A stretch of DNA of 64,000 nucleotides from Phytomonospora endophytica (GCF_014202425.1 NZ_JACHGT010000008.1:355062-419061), one strand, 5' to 3'; shown: positions 16,990-25,616, counted from the stretch's first letter. The notes: generated from the letters alone by a model not told the origin. Translations and numbers: made by a program.

Positions 16990-18564
16990 CTAGAGCGAGC
17001 GCCAGAAGGCCAGCTCGTGGTCGCCGACGAACTCCGTCTCGCACCAGCGGCCCGGCTTGATGGAGCGGACGTTGGCGTCACCGGAGCGCACGCGGTCCCA
17101 GCCGGGGTCGCCCGTCTCGGCGAAGCGCGTCCAGGTGGTGATCATCCGCTCGCCGAGGCGGGCCTGCGCGGCGGTCAGCGGCTCGAAGAAGTCGACTCCC
17201 GGCGTGACTCGCATGTCGAAGATGTAGGGCAGTTCGGCCATGTGCTGCGACCAGACCGGGAAGCTGGGCTTGACGGGGTAGCCGTTGAACCAGGGGGTTT
17301 CCTGCCTGGCGAGCTCGAACATGTAGGTGCGGGTCCACTTCGACAGGCCGGTCGCGGTGTCGTGGGTCGCCAGGGCCCAGTCGCGGTCGGTCAGGGCGGT
17401 CGACAGGGCGAGCCCGGCGGAGTTCCCGTAGGCCGACAGCGGGTACTTCGCCATGATGCGGTCGGGGTCCTCACCCGGGAAGTACTGCTCGACGGCGGCG
17501 CGATAGCCCTCGGGCGGGATCGGGGTCGCCTCGGGCGCGAGCTCCATGCCGCCGATCATGCCGTTGGCCTCGTCGTGGTTGACGCCGATGAGGACGGGGA
17601 CGCGGTTGAACTTGCCCGTGCGCAGGGCCTCCTCGACCGGCAGGGGCAGCAGGGGCGTGCCGGACACCGGGCGCGGTGAACCCCAGGCGCCGTAGGCGTC
17701 GACGAGGGTCTTGGCGTCGACGGTCCGCAGGCAGGTGGCGGTGTCCAGGCCCTCGCAGGTCTCACTGGCGAGCGCGGCCTTGACGACCGCCTCGCCGTCG
17801 TCGATGGCGGCCTCCCGGGTGCGGCTGCCGCCGCCGGCCCCGCAGGGCGCCGACTCGATGATCGCCCGGTCGAAGAGGCCCGCGGCCTTCGGTGAGGCGA
17901 GCTGGTCGCAGACGCCGTAGCCGCCGCCGGACTCGCCCATGATCGTGACGTTGTTCGCGTCGCCGCCGAAGGCCTCGATGTTGCGCTGGACCCAGCGCAG
18001 GGCGGCCTGCTGGTCTTCGACGCCGAGCGAGCCGGAGCCGTTGACCGAGCCGGAGTCGAGGGACGGGTCGGTGAGGAAGCCCAGGGCGCCGAGGCGGTAG
18101 TTCGGGGTGACGACGACCGCGTCCTTCGCGAGCCGGCCGGTGCCGTAGATGTCGCCGGAGCCGAACATCATGTCGGCGGGGTGGATCCAGACGATGACGG
18201 GCAGGTCGTCGGCCCGGGCGGGGGCGGTGACGTTGAGGTACAGGCAGTCCTCGTTGGTGGTCGGGACGCCGACGGGCAGGCCCCCGGGCTGGGCGCAGGC
18301 GCCGCCGGGGGTGGTCGCGTCGCGGACGCCTTCCCAGGCCGTCGCGGGCTGCGGGGAGCGGAAGCGCAGGTCGCCGACGGGGGCGGCGGCGTAGGGGACG
18401 CCTTGGAAGCTGCGGAGGCCGTTGGCACTCGAACCGCGGACGGCTCCCTTGTCGGTGGTGACGACGTCGCGGTCGGCGGTTCCGGCGTTGGCGGTCGCGG
18501 GCAGGACGCCGACGGCGACCGCGCCGAGGGCGAGTCCGGCGAGCAGTCGTGCGGGGGTGTTCAC
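16990..18564 (-). CDS. secreted type-B carboxylesterase
   Basis: The 524-residue protein begins at a GTG (18564) behind AGGAG and has a Sec signal (ARLLAGLALGAVAVGVLPATANA). It shows the carboxylesterase-B pattern: GVRGSSANGLRSFQGVPYAAAPVGDLRF, NEDCLYLNV, the nucleophile GESGGGYG, the acid in GVNHDEANG and the His in HMAELPYIFD. The oxyanion motif, normally HGGGF, is HPADMMFG here, so the usual Gly pair is missing and activity may be altered. Two TetR-type palindromes lie in its promoter region. Confidence 0.88.
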   Translation of the reverse strand: MNTPARLLAGLALGAVAVGVLPATANAGTADRDVVTTDKGAVRGSSANGLRSFQGVPYAAAPVGDLRFRSPQPATAWEGVRDATTPGGACAQPGGLPVGVPTTNEDCLYLNVTAPARADDLPVIVWIHPADMMFGSGDIYGTGRLAKDAVVVTPNYRLGALGFLTDPSLDSGSVNGSGSLGVEDQQAALRWVQRNIEAFGGDANNVTIMGESGGGYGVCDQLASPKAAGLFDRAIIESAPCGAGGGSRTREAAIDDGEAVVKAALASETCEGLDTATCLRTVDAKTLVDAYGAWGSPRPVSGTPLLPLPVEEALRTGKFNRVPVLIGVNHDEANGMIGGMELAPEATPIPPEGYRAAVEQYFPGEDPDRIMAKYPLSAYGNSAGLALSTALTDRDWALATHDTATGLSKWTRTYMFELARQETPWFNGYPVKPSFPVWSQHMAELPYIFDMRVTPGVDFFEPLTAAQARLGERMITTWTRFAETGDPGWDRVRSGDANVRSIKPGRWCETEFVGDHELAFWRSL

Positions 18565-18601
18565 GGTGGTGCTCCTGTCGATCAGCGGGGTTCTGGTGAG
18601 G

Positions 18602-18631
18602 ACCGTACACGAGATTTGGGCAGATGCGCAA
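18602..18631 (-). promoter_or_regulatory. promoter of the secreted esterase
   Basis: On the minus strand TTGCGC (18631-18626) and TACGGT (18607-18602) are separated by 18 bp. The -35 overlaps the first base of the adjacent TetR palindrome. Confidence 0.4.
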
Positions 18632-18655
18632 GGCAAATGCCTCAGGCGTTCGCCT
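18631..18655. promoter_or_regulatory. paired palindromes, probable TetR operators
   Basis: AGGCA-AA-TGCCT (18631-18642) and AGGCG-TT-CGCCT (18644-18655) are two perfect 12-bp palindromes of the same design, 13 bp apart. They lie between the esterase and tetR start regions. Confidence 0.6.
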
Positions 18656-18679
18656 AATTCGTTCGATCGCACCGTTTGC

Positions 18680-18685
18680 TATGGT
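18680..18685 (+). promoter_or_regulatory. -10 box of the tetR gene (leaderless)
   Basis: TATGGT is followed by 6 bases and the ATG at 18692. Confidence 0.5.
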
Positions 18686-18691
18686 CAGGGC

Positions 18692-19267
18692 ATGGGAAAC
18701 AAGGAGGCTCTGCTCGCCGGAGCCAAGACGTGCCTGCTCGACAAGGGCTTCGACCGCACCACCGTTCGCGACATCGCGACCGCGGCGGGCGTGAGCATGG
18801 CCGCCATCGGCTACCACTACGGCTCCCGCGAAAACCTGCTCTCCCAGGCGATATTCGCGATCCTCGACGAATGGGGGGACATCGCGGGCCGCGCCCTCAT
18901 CCCCGCCGGCGACGACGCCACCGCCGAAGAGGCCTACATCCGCATGTGGGACGCCAACCTCGAACAGATCCGCGCCCACCCGCGCATGTGGCTCGTCTCG
19001 GTCGACCTGTTCATGCAGGCACAACGCCAGGACGACCTGCGCGGCATCCTCGCCGCGGGCATGCGCGAAGGCCGCAGCGGCCTCGCCGGGATCCTCACCA
19101 GCACCCCCGAGGAAGACGTCACCGACGAGACCAAGCGGACCGTCGGCATGGTCCAGATGGCGCTCATGTCAGGCGTGGCGATCCAGCTGCTGTCCGACCC
19201 GGAGAACGCGCCGACCGGCGCCGACATCCTCGCCGGACTCCGCGGACTGGTGAAGATCACCGAATAA
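18692..19267 (+). CDS. TetR/AcrR family regulator
   Basis: The 191-residue protein has a TetR HTH (KEALLAGAKTCLLDKGFDRTTVRDIATAAGVSMAAIGYHYGSRENLL, residues 4-50) and a helical ligand domain. It is divergent from the secreted esterase, with two perfect palindromes between them, so it probably represses both that gene and itself. The ligand is unknown and may be an ester or its product. Confidence 0.88.
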   Translation: MGNKEALLAGAKTCLLDKGFDRTTVRDIATAAGVSMAAIGYHYGSRENLLSQAIFAILDEWGDIAGRALIPAGDDATAEEAYIRMWDANLEQIRAHPRMWLVSVDLFMQAQRQDDLRGILAAGMREGRSGLAGILTSTPEEDVTDETKRTVGMVQMALMSGVAIQLLSDPENAPTGADILAGLRGLVKITE

Positions 19268-19390
19268 GCGGCCGGAGGCCGCCGCGAAAGGGCCGCAACC
19301 CGATCCCATGCCTGGCAGACGGTCTCGCTCGCCTCCCCAAGACCAGCAGAGCCCGGGAGACCGGCCTGGGCCGGGACCACCACCGGTTGC

Positions 19391-19396
19391 TATGGT
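19391..19396 (+). promoter_or_regulatory. -10 box of the ZTP riboswitch-glyA transcript
   Basis: TATGGT followed by 6 bases places the transcription start near 19403. That is exactly where the conserved riboswitch sequence begins. Confidence 0.5.
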
Positions 19397-19402
19397 CACG
19401 AC

Positions 19403-19477
19403 GGGCCGCGACTGGCGCGCTGGGATGGGCTCAACCATCGGGGAGCGGCCGCAGCTCCACCGCCGTGCGCCTGGGCC
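19403..19477 (+). ncRNA. ZTP (pfl) riboswitch
   Basis: The leader carries the conserved blocks of the pfl motif in order: CGACTGGCG, then TGGGA, ACCATCGGGGAGC, and the 3' block CCGTGCGCCTGGGC. ZTP riboswitches sense Z nucleotides that build up when 10-formyl-THF is short, and switch on one-carbon genes, with glyA among the known targets. The gene downstream here is a serine hydroxymethyltransferase, which fits well. The aptamer begins at the predicted transcription start. Confidence 0.88.
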
Positions 19478-19489
19478 TTCCTCATGCAG

Positions 19490-19505
19490 CTTCCACCAAT
19501 GGAGG
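19490..19505 (+). promoter_or_regulatory. Shine-Dalgarno-sequestering hairpin (riboswitch expression platform)
   Basis: CTTCCA (19490-19495) can pair with TGGAGG (19500-19505) across CCAA, which hides the GGAGG of the start region. This suggests that the riboswitch acts on translation. I infer the switching mechanism from the pairing alone. Confidence 0.45.
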
Positions 19506-19513
19506 GGTCCACC

Positions 19514-20950
19514 GTGTCCATCAGCACCGAGTCCACCGCGTTCCGGGCCGCCCTCGACGTGATCCGCTCCGTCGAACCCCGCGTGGCCGACGCCATCGGC
19601 CAGGAACTCGCCGACCAGCGCGAATCGCTCAAGCTGATCGCCAGCGAGAACTACGCCTCCCCGGCCGTCCTGCTCACCATGGGCAACTGGTTCAGCGACA
19701 AGTACGCCGAAGGCACCATCGGCCGCCGCTTCTACGCCGGCTGCCGCAACGTCGACACCGTCGAGTCGGTCGCCGCCGAACACGCCAAGGCCCTCTTCGG
19801 CGCCCCGCACGCCTACGTCCAGCCGCACTCCGGCATCGACGCCAACCTCGTCGCCTTCTGGGCGATCCTCGCCGCCAAGATCGAGGCGCCGTTCCTCACC
19901 GAACACACCGCCAAGCACGTCAACGACCTCAGCGAAGAGGACTGGGCCGTCCTCCGCCGCGCCCTCGGCGACCAGCGGATGCTCGGCATGTCCCTCGACG
20001 CCGGCGGCCACCTCACCCACGGCTTCCGCCCCAACATCTCCGGCAAGATGTTCGAGCAGCGCTCCTACGGCACCGACCACCAGACCGGCCTGCTCGACTA
20101 CGACGCCCTGCGCAGCGCCGCCCGCGAGTTCCGGCCCCTGATCATCGTCGCCGGATACTCCGCCTACCCGCGACTGGTCAACTTCCGCCTCGTCCGCGAG
20201 ATCGCCGACGAGGTCGGCGCGACCCTCATGGTCGACATGGCCCACTTCGCCGGACTCGTCGCCGGCAAGGTCCTCACCGGCGACTTCGACCCGGTCCCGC
20301 ACGCCCAGATCGTCACCACGACGACGCACAAGTCCCTCCGCGGCCCCCGCGGCGGCATGGTGCTGTGCCAGCCCGAACTCGCCGAGCAGGTCGACCGCGG
20401 CTGCCCCATGGTCCTCGGCGGACCGCTGCCGCACGTCATGGCCGCCAAGGCCGTCGCCCTCGCCGAGGCCCGCACGCCGGACTTCCAGAACTACGCGCAG
20501 CGCATCGTCGACAACTCCCGCGCCCTCGCCGAAGGGCTGCTCAAGCGCGGCGCCACGCTCGTCACCGGCGGTACCGACAACCACCTCGTGCTCATCGACG
20601 TGTCGTCGTACGGGATCACCGGCCGCCAGGCCGAGGCCGCGCTGCTCGACTCGGGCGTGGTCACCAACCGCAACTCCGTCCCGCAGGACCCCAACGGCGC
20701 CTGGTACACCTCCGGCGTGCGCATCGGGACGCCCGCGCTCACCACGCGCGGCCTCGGCACCGCCGAGATGGACGAGGTCGCCGCACTGATCCACACCGTG
20801 CTCGACGCGACCACGCAGGGCACGACGAAGTCGGGCGCCCCGTCGAAGGCGACGCACGTCCTCGACGCGAAGGTGTCGGAGAGCGTCGCGACGCAGGCGG
20901 CGGAACTGCTCAGCGGGTTCCCGCTGTACCCGTCGGTCGACCTCGGGTAG
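19514..20950 (+). CDS. glyA: serine hydroxymethyltransferase
   Basis: The PLP enzyme interconverts serine and glycine, loading one-carbon units on tetrahydrofolate in the cytoplasm. The 478-residue protein has [16 protein letters not shown] near residue 40, [15 protein letters not shown], the PLP lysine in [15 protein letters not shown] (Lys273), and the SHMT C-terminal [12 protein letters not shown]. It has insertions relative to the 420-residue form ([16 protein letters not shown]...), as in the longer actinobacterial SHMTs. I chose the GTG at 19514, 6 bases after GGAGGGG. The ATG at 19484 is in frame but would lie before the hairpin. Confidence 0.93.
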   Translation: MSISTESTAFRAALDVIRSVEPRVADAIGQELADQRESLKLIASENYASPAVLLTMGNWFSDKYAEGTIGRRFYAGCRNVDTVESVAAEHAKALFGAPHAYVQPHSGIDANLVAFWAILAAKIEAPFLTEHTAKHVNDLSEEDWAVLRRALGDQRMLGMSLDAGGHLTHGFRPNISGKMFEQRSYGTDHQTGLLDYDALRSAAREFRPLIIVAGYSAYPRLVNFRLVREIADEVGATLMVDMAHFAGLVAGKVLTGDFDPVPHAQIVTTTTHKSLRGPRGGMVLCQPELAEQVDRGCPMVLGGPLPHVMAAKAVALAEARTPDFQNYAQRIVDNSRALAEGLLKRGATLVTGGTDNHLVLIDVSSYGITGRQAEAALLDSGVVTNRNSVPQDPNGAWYTSGVRIGTPALTTRGLGTAEMDEVAALIHTVLDATTQGTTKSGAPSKATHVLDAKVSESVATQAAELLSGFPLYPSVDLG

Positions 20951-20961
20951 TGAACGGACGT

Positions 20962-20993
20962 GAAGCGCCCGGCGGGTTTCCGCCGGGCGCTTC
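20962..20993. terminator. terminator between glyA and the convergent gene
   Basis: GAAGCGCCCGGCGG pairs perfectly with CCGCCGGGCGCTTC across GTTT (14 bp) and is followed by a short T-rich run. It can serve both convergent genes. Confidence 0.8.
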
Positions 20994-21000
20994 TTCGTGC

Positions 21001-21591
21001 TCAGACGTTCGGGGGGAAGTAGTCGAGGACCTCGCCGCGCGGCAGGAGATAGCCGTGGCCGCGACGGTCGGGGGCGCGGCCGGCGAGGTTCTCCGCGTCG
21101 TCGGCGCCCGAGGCCTCGACGCCGGTCAGGGCGAGGCTGAACGGGACGCGCGCGAACACCTGCCGCGCGATGTCGGCGAGCCAGTCGTTGAGGGGGACGT
21201 TGTGGTCCGGCTCGACCTCGTGGACGCCGTCGCCCCAGATCGGGACCTTCGCGTTGTCGAGAGCGCCGGTCGGGAGGCAGAAGTCGAGCCAGTCGCTGTA
21301 GCCCCCGCCTCGGACGGCCATGCAGGTGCAGACCACGCGCTCGCCCGTGGGGAGGCGGACGCGCCCGTCGAGGCTTCCGTACTCGGTCAGGGACGCCACC
21401 GTGCACGGAGTCGGGGTCCACTCTTCTGCCTGACCGTGCCTTCCGAAGCACCCCTCCACTCCTGCCGCCGACCACATGGTCTTCAGGGCCTCGTCGAGCC
21501 GTGCGTCGTCGGTGGACCCGAGATCGACGGCGAGTTCGTAGTAGAAACCGGCCCAGTTGTCGGCGACGTGAAAGGAGGCGGGATCAGGCAT
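21001..21591 (-). CDS. conserved-looking cytoplasmic protein, function unknown
   Basis: The 196-residue protein has an N-terminal helix and strand pattern (FHVADNWAGFYYELAVDLG), several Cys residues (CFGRH, CTVAS, CTCMAV, DFCLP) and a C-terminal GHGYLLPRGEVLDYFPPNV. I do not recognise a family. It has no signal peptide or membrane segment. The start is the ATG at 21591. It lies downstream of, and close to, the GNAT gene on the same strand, so the two may be transcribed together. Confidence 0.65.
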   Translation of the reverse strand: MPDPASFHVADNWAGFYYELAVDLGSTDDARLDEALKTMWSAAGVEGCFGRHGQAEEWTPTPCTVASLTEYGSLDGRVRLPTGERVVCTCMAVRGGGYSDWLDFCLPTGALDNAKVPIWGDGVHEVEPDHNVPLNDWLADIARQVFARVPFSLALTGVEASGADDAENLAGRAPDRRGHGYLLPRGEVLDYFPPNV

Positions 21592-21638
21592 AGCGCGATC
21601 ATCGAGCGCCGCCGCGCCCACCGCCACCTCTTCCCCGC

Positions 21639-22181
21639 CTACCCCTCGCGCGCCGCCCGCCACTCCTCCGCCAGCAACCCCAGCACCACCTCGTCCAGGA
21701 ACTCCCCCAGCACCCACGCCGACGATCGCAGCAGCCCCTCGCGCACGAACCCGTTGCGTTCGGCCGCGCTCAACATCCCGTGGTTGTCGGCGAGGGTCTC
21801 GATCTGCATGCGGTGCAGTCCGCGCACGACGAAGCCGTAGTGGCACAGGATCGCGACCACGTCCGTCCCGTACCCCTTGCCGCGCGCGGACGGCAGCAGC
21901 CCGAGGCCGATGTGCGCCGACCGGTGGTGTGTGTCGATGCCCCAGAACGACGCGGTTCCGACGAGGGCGCCGCCCTCGCGTTCGACGACGGAGAAGGAGA
22001 CGCGCCCCTCCTCCTTGTCGTCGACGACGAGCCGGGGGTCGGTCGTGCCCGGCGTGAGCGGCCGCCACGGCTTGCCGTCGGCCCGCGAGCCGACGACCAC
22101 GTCCTCGTAGAGGCCCGTCAAGAGGATCGGGATGTCCTCGTCGTACCGCGCCCGCAGGACGACCTTTTCGCCGCTCAGCAT
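21639..22181 (-). CDS. GNAT family acetyltransferase (RimJ/RimL type)
   Basis: The 180-residue protein has GEKVVLRARYDEDIPILL at the start, the acetyl-CoA pyrophosphate loop LLPSARGKGYGTDVV (Q/RxxGxG/A type) and the C-terminal HRMQIETLADNHGMLSAAERNGFVREG. The last motif is characteristic of the RimJ/RimL subgroup that acetylates N-termini or small amines. GGGGAG precedes the ATG. The substrate is unknown. Confidence 0.88.
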   Translation of the reverse strand: MLSGEKVVLRARYDEDIPILLTGLYEDVVVGSRADGKPWRPLTPGTTDPRLVVDDKEEGRVSFSVVEREGGALVGTASFWGIDTHHRSAHIGLGLLPSARGKGYGTDVVAILCHYGFVVRGLHRMQIETLADNHGMLSAAERNGFVREGLLRSSAWVLGEFLDEVVLGLLAEEWRAAREG

Positions 22182-22235
22182 TGACGACTCCCCTTCGGCC
22201 GATGCAAAGAGTCAGAGCGTAACCAAAGGCCGCGG

Positions 22236-22616
22236 CTAGAACATTCCGTTCCCGTTCGCCGCCTCCTCCGGCACCGGCTGCATCACGTCCCAGTGCTCGA
22301 CGATCAGCCCGTCGGAGAGCCGGAAGATGTCGACGATCGCCGTTCCCGCCTGCCCCGGCACGCGCACGCCGTGGACGTGCCCGACGACGTGGTCGCCTTC
22401 GGCGTACAGCGCCTTGACCTCGGCGTGCAGGTCGGGGAACTCCTCGGCGATCTGGGCGACGAAGGCCGCGAAGCCGTCGATCCCGTCGGCGATGCGCGGG
22501 TTGTGCTGGACGTAGTCCGGCCCGATCAGGGCGCGGGCGGCGGTGAAGTCCTTGTCGTTGATGGCGGCCTGGTAGAAGGCGCGCACGGTCTCCTTGTTGC
22601 GGGTGAGCTGGTCCAC
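22236..22616 (-). CDS. SnoaL-like/NTF2-fold protein
   Basis: The 126-residue protein matches the SnoaL-like ester cyclase or NTF2 fold: NKETVRAFYQAAINDKDFTAARALIGPDYVQHNPRIADG, then GDHVVGHVHGVRV and a final FRLSDGLIVEHWDVMQPVP. Members include polyketide cyclases and limonene epoxide hydrolase-like enzymes, but most are uncharacterised. It starts at a GTG 9 bases after AAGGAG and faces a TetR gene across a 74-bp gap with repeats, so it may be the target of that regulator. Confidence 0.88.
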   Translation of the reverse strand: MDQLTRNKETVRAFYQAAINDKDFTAARALIGPDYVQHNPRIADGIDGFAAFVAQIAEEFPDLHAEVKALYAEGDHVVGHVHGVRVPGQAGTAIVDIFRLSDGLIVEHWDVMQPVPEEAANGNGMF

Positions 22617-22643
22617 GAGGGGATCTCCTTAACTGAACAGCTG

Positions 22644-22666
22644 TAGCGCTATGACTGTAGTCCTAC
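22644..22666. promoter_or_regulatory. paired inverted repeats, candidate TetR operators
   Basis: TAGCGCTA (22644-22651) and GTAG-TC-CTAC (22657-22666) share the pattern GTAGNNCTAY and are 14 bp apart. They lie between the NTF2 and tetR genes. Confidence 0.35.
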
Positions 22667-22677
22667 TTGTCCGCCAA

Positions 22678-22683
22678 TACAAT
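22678..22683 (+). promoter_or_regulatory. -10 box of the tetR gene (leaderless)
   Basis: TACAAT lies 7 bases before the ATG at 22691 and is one of the best -10 matches in the window. Confidence 0.55.
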
Positions 22684-22690
22684 GGCCGTC

Positions 22691-23281
22691 ATGACCGAGA
22701 CGCGCGCCCGCAACCGGCGCGGCCAGGGCGAGCTCCTGCGCGCCGAGATCGAGAGCGCGGCCATGCGCCTGCTCGACGAGCTCGGCGACGACGAGGCCCT
22801 CTCCCTGCGTGCCGTCGCCCGCGAGGTCGGCATCGCCGCGACCTCCGTCTACCTGCACTTCGCCGACCGCGACGCCCTCGTCCTCGCCGTCCTCCGGCGT
22901 TTCCAGCGCGAGACCGCGGCCGAGGCCGACGCCGCCGAGGCGAGCGCGGCCGACCCGCTCGGGAAACTCCGCGCGCGCGTCCTCCGGGTCGGCGCGAGCG
23001 CCCACGAGCACGCCGGCCTCTACAAGGTCCTGCACGAGAGCGCCCTGAACCGCCGCGTCGACATGTCCTTCAAACGCTCCATCGCCGAGGACACGACCGC
23101 CGCCGTCCGCCGCTGCATGGACGCCGGCGCCATCCCCGACGGCGACGCCGAGGAGGTGTCCCTCGACCTGCGCGCGGCCGTCCACGGCGCGGTGTCCATG
23201 CGGGTCAACCAGCCCGACGCGACCTGGCCGCCGCTGGCCGCGCAGATCGAGCGCCTCCTGCGCAAGATCACCGCCGGGTGA
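22691..23281 (+). CDS. TetR/AcrR family regulator
   Basis: The 196-residue protein has the HTH GELLRAEIESAAMRLLDELGDDEALSLRAVAREVGIAATSVYLHFADRDALV (residues 12-62) and a TetR_C-like helical domain. It is divergent from the NTF2-fold gene. I chose the ATG at 22691 over one 24 bases upstream because it fits the -10 box and the usual N-terminal length. Confidence 0.85.
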   Translation: MTETRARNRRGQGELLRAEIESAAMRLLDELGDDEALSLRAVAREVGIAATSVYLHFADRDALVLAVLRRFQRETAAEADAAEASAADPLGKLRARVLRVGASAHEHAGLYKVLHESALNRRVDMSFKRSIAEDTTAAVRRCMDAGAIPDGDAEEVSLDLRAAVHGAVSMRVNQPDATWPPLAAQIERLLRKITAG

Positions 23282-23284
23282 TCC

Positions 23285-23311
23285 GGTCACATTCCCCGCG
23301 CGCGCTCCGTC
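23285..23311 (+). promoter_or_regulatory. ECF41-type promoter
   Basis: GGTCACA (23285-23291) and CGTC (23308-23311) are separated by 16 bp. This matches the known ECF41 consensus TGTCACA-N16-CGTC at all but one base. It implies that the sigma factor gene downstream transcribes itself. Confidence 0.65.
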
Positions 23312-23345
23312 ATCCTGTTGAGGACCGACCCAGGAGGCGCCACCG

Positions 23346-24215
23346 ATGACCACCCCCGACCAGCTCGCCGCCCGTTTCGAGGAGCACCGCCCGCACCTGC
23401 GCGCCGTGGCCTACCGCATGCTCGGCTCGCTCGCCGAGGCCGAGGACGCCGTGCAGGAGGGCTGGTTGCGGCTGAGCCGCGCCGACGCCGGTGAGGTCGG
23501 CAACCTCGGCGGCTGGCTCACCACCGTCGTCGGCCGCGTCTGCCTTGACATGCTCCGCTCGCGCAAGTCCCGCCGCGAGGATCCTTTCGGTGACTTCGCG
23601 CCCGAGCCGATCCTGTCGCGCCCGGGCGGTGTCGACCCCGAGCAGGAGGCGCTGCTCACCGACTCCGTCGGGCTCGCCCTCCTCGTCGTCCTGGAGACCC
23701 TGAGCCCCGCCGAACGCCTCGCCTTCGTCCTGCACGACATGTTCGGCCTGTCCTTCGAGGCGATCGCGCCGATCGTGGACCGCTCGACGGCCGCCGCCCG
23801 GCAGCTCGCCAGCCGCGCCCGCCGCCGCGTCCAGGAAACCGTCGTCACGCCCGATCCGGACCTCGCGCGCCAGCGGGAGGTCGTCGACGCGTTCCTCGCC
23901 GCCGCCCGCGGCGGCGACTTCGAGGCGCTCGTCTCGGTCCTCGATCCCGGCATCGTCATGCGCATCGACGGCCCGATCGCCGCGCTCGTCGGCCCCGAGA
24001 CGATCGCGTCCCGCGCGATCATGTTCGCCGGAGGCCCCGACCGGGTCGCGGTCCCGCTGCTGGTCAACGGCGTGGCCGGCATGTTGTCGGTGGACGACGG
24101 GAAGCCGTTCACGCTCATGGCCTACACCGTCGTCGACGGCAAGGTCGTCGCCATCGACGCCATCTCCGACCCCGCGCGCCTGGCCGCGCTGGACCTGGCG
24201 TTCCTGGATCTGTGA
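23346..24215 (+). CDS. ECF41-type sigma factor with SnoaL-like C-terminal domain (SigJ-like)
   Basis: The 289-residue protein has sigma region 2 (residues 8-75: FEEHRPHLRAVAYRMLGSLAEAEDAVQEGWLRLSR), region 4 (about 110-160: LSPAERLAFVLHDMFGLSFEAIAPIVDRSTAAARQLASRARRRV) and a C-terminal NTF2-fold domain (175-285). The fused C-terminal domain replaces an anti-sigma factor and controls activity in ECF41 proteins. The final DPARLAALDL resembles the C-terminal NPDKL-type motif. AGGAGG lies 8 bases before the ATG. ECF41 genes usually sit beside an oxidoreductase or carboxymuconolactone-type gene, and none is adjacent here. Confidence 0.9.
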   Translation: MTTPDQLAARFEEHRPHLRAVAYRMLGSLAEAEDAVQEGWLRLSRADAGEVGNLGGWLTTVVGRVCLDMLRSRKSRREDPFGDFAPEPILSRPGGVDPEQEALLTDSVGLALLVVLETLSPAERLAFVLHDMFGLSFEAIAPIVDRSTAAARQLASRARRRVQETVVTPDPDLARQREVVDAFLAAARGGDFEALVSVLDPGIVMRIDGPIAALVGPETIASRAIMFAGGPDRVAVPLLVNGVAGMLSVDDGKPFTLMAYTVVDGKVVAIDAISDPARLAALDLAFLDL

Positions 24216-24293
24216 GGGACGTGGGGGGCGGGCGCTCCGTGCTCGACCCGTCCCCCGATCAACCTCCGGGGCCAGCAACGCCATACTGTCCGC

Positions 24294-25616
24294 ATGCGTC
24301 GCCTTCGGCCACATAGGACCGCCTGGGTCCTCGGTGTGGTCGCCGCTGTCATCGTCCTGTCCGCCGCCGCCGCCATCTGGATCACCACGCTCTCGGCGAC
24401 CGCCGCCGAACCCGAGATCGACTGGCGTCACACCCTCGCCGGGCCGCGGCCCCCCGAGGCCGTCGCGACGGGCACGTCCGTGGTCACCTTCGCCGACAGG
24501 ACCGTGACCGCCCTCGACGCCGCCACCGGCGAGATGCGCTGGCAGGTGCCCGAGGCCGAGGGCCCGATCCGGGTCACCGCCGACGCCGTCGTCTTCGCGC
24601 GCGGCCCGCTGATCACCGTCTACGAGCTGAGCACCGGCGCCGAACGCTTCACCTACGAGTCGGAGCTCGGGCACAACCCGCCGTTCTTCGCCGTCAGCGA
24701 CGACACCCTCTACACCGCCGAACGTGTCGGCAGGGAACGCGAGATCGTCGCGACCGAGCTGGCCACCGCCGAGCGCCGCTGGCACCGGCGTTACGCCGCC
24801 GAGGTCGCCGTCGCCACGCCCGTCCTGCCCGACCCGGTCGACCAGTCGCTCGGTTCGGCCAAGGAGCTGCGGCTGGCGGCGTCCTCGCCGGTCGTCTACG
24901 CCAACATCGGCCTGCGTGAGGACGGTGACGAGAAGACCGTGGCGCTCGACGCCGAGAACGGCGACACCGTCGGCCGGCCGTCGACGCTCATGGACCTCGA
25001 CGTCTACCCGATCGTGGCCGTGCACGGCGGGCGCGTCGCCACCGTCGGCGCGCACGACGGGTGCCTGACCGACGTCATCGTCTACGACCCGGCCTCGCAC
25101 CGCGGCGAGACGGTCGCGTTCGGCGCCGACTGCGCGGCGGCCGCCTCGATCCTCGTGCCCGGCGACGTGCTGCTCGGGCAGAACGTCAACGGTTTCCCGC
25201 AGGTCGTCGACCCCTCGACGGGCGGCGTGCGCTGGACGGCGTCGGCGTTGGGCACGACCCGCGCGTTCCGTGACCCGGTCGTGGCCTACAGCCCGGCGAC
25301 CGCCGAAGAGGCCCTCGTCATGGTCGAGATCACCGGCGGGGCCGCGCCCTGGGAGGCCGAGGACACCGCGCCTCCGCCGGAGAAGACCAACATCGTCGGC
25401 GATCTCGTGCTCAGCTCGACCGGCACCCTGCCGACCGAGGCCGCGCCAAAGGACTCCGTCGCCACGACCGCCTATGACCTGGGCTTCGACAAGCTGATGT
25501 GGTACCAGCCGGGCGCGCGGCTGGTCGCGATCACCGACACCCACCTCATCCTCGCCCTCACCTCGGGCGCCTTCGGCGCGCAGAAACCGGCGACCCTGGC
25601 GGCGGTCCCGCTCTGA
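24294..25616 (+). CDS. membrane-anchored PQQ-like beta-propeller protein
   Basis: The 440-residue protein has an N-terminal membrane anchor (TAWVLGVVAAVIVLSAAAAIW). The extracytoplasmic part shows repeated blades such as VVTFADRTVTALDAATGEMRWQVP, LITVYELSTGAERFTYE and PQVVDPSTGGVRWTAS, the PQQ-like propeller pattern. Two Cys (GCLTD, DCAAA) could form a disulfide. There is no catalytic motif, so a role as a surface sensor, scaffold or assembly factor is possible. No operon partner is adjacent. Confidence 0.75.
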   Translation: MRRLRPHRTAWVLGVVAAVIVLSAAAAIWITTLSATAAEPEIDWRHTLAGPRPPEAVATGTSVVTFADRTVTALDAATGEMRWQVPEAEGPIRVTADAVVFARGPLITVYELSTGAERFTYESELGHNPPFFAVSDDTLYTAERVGREREIVATELATAERRWHRRYAAEVAVATPVLPDPVDQSLGSAKELRLAASSPVVYANIGLREDGDEKTVALDAENGDTVGRPSTLMDLDVYPIVAVHGGRVATVGAHDGCLTDVIVYDPASHRGETVAFGADCAAAASILVPGDVLLGQNVNGFPQVVDPSTGGVRWTASALGTTRAFRDPVVAYSPATAEEALVMVEITGGAAPWEAEDTAPPPEKTNIVGDLVLSSTGTLPTEAAPKDSVATTAYDLGFDKLMWYQPGARLVAITDTHLILALTSGAFGAQKPATLAAVPL

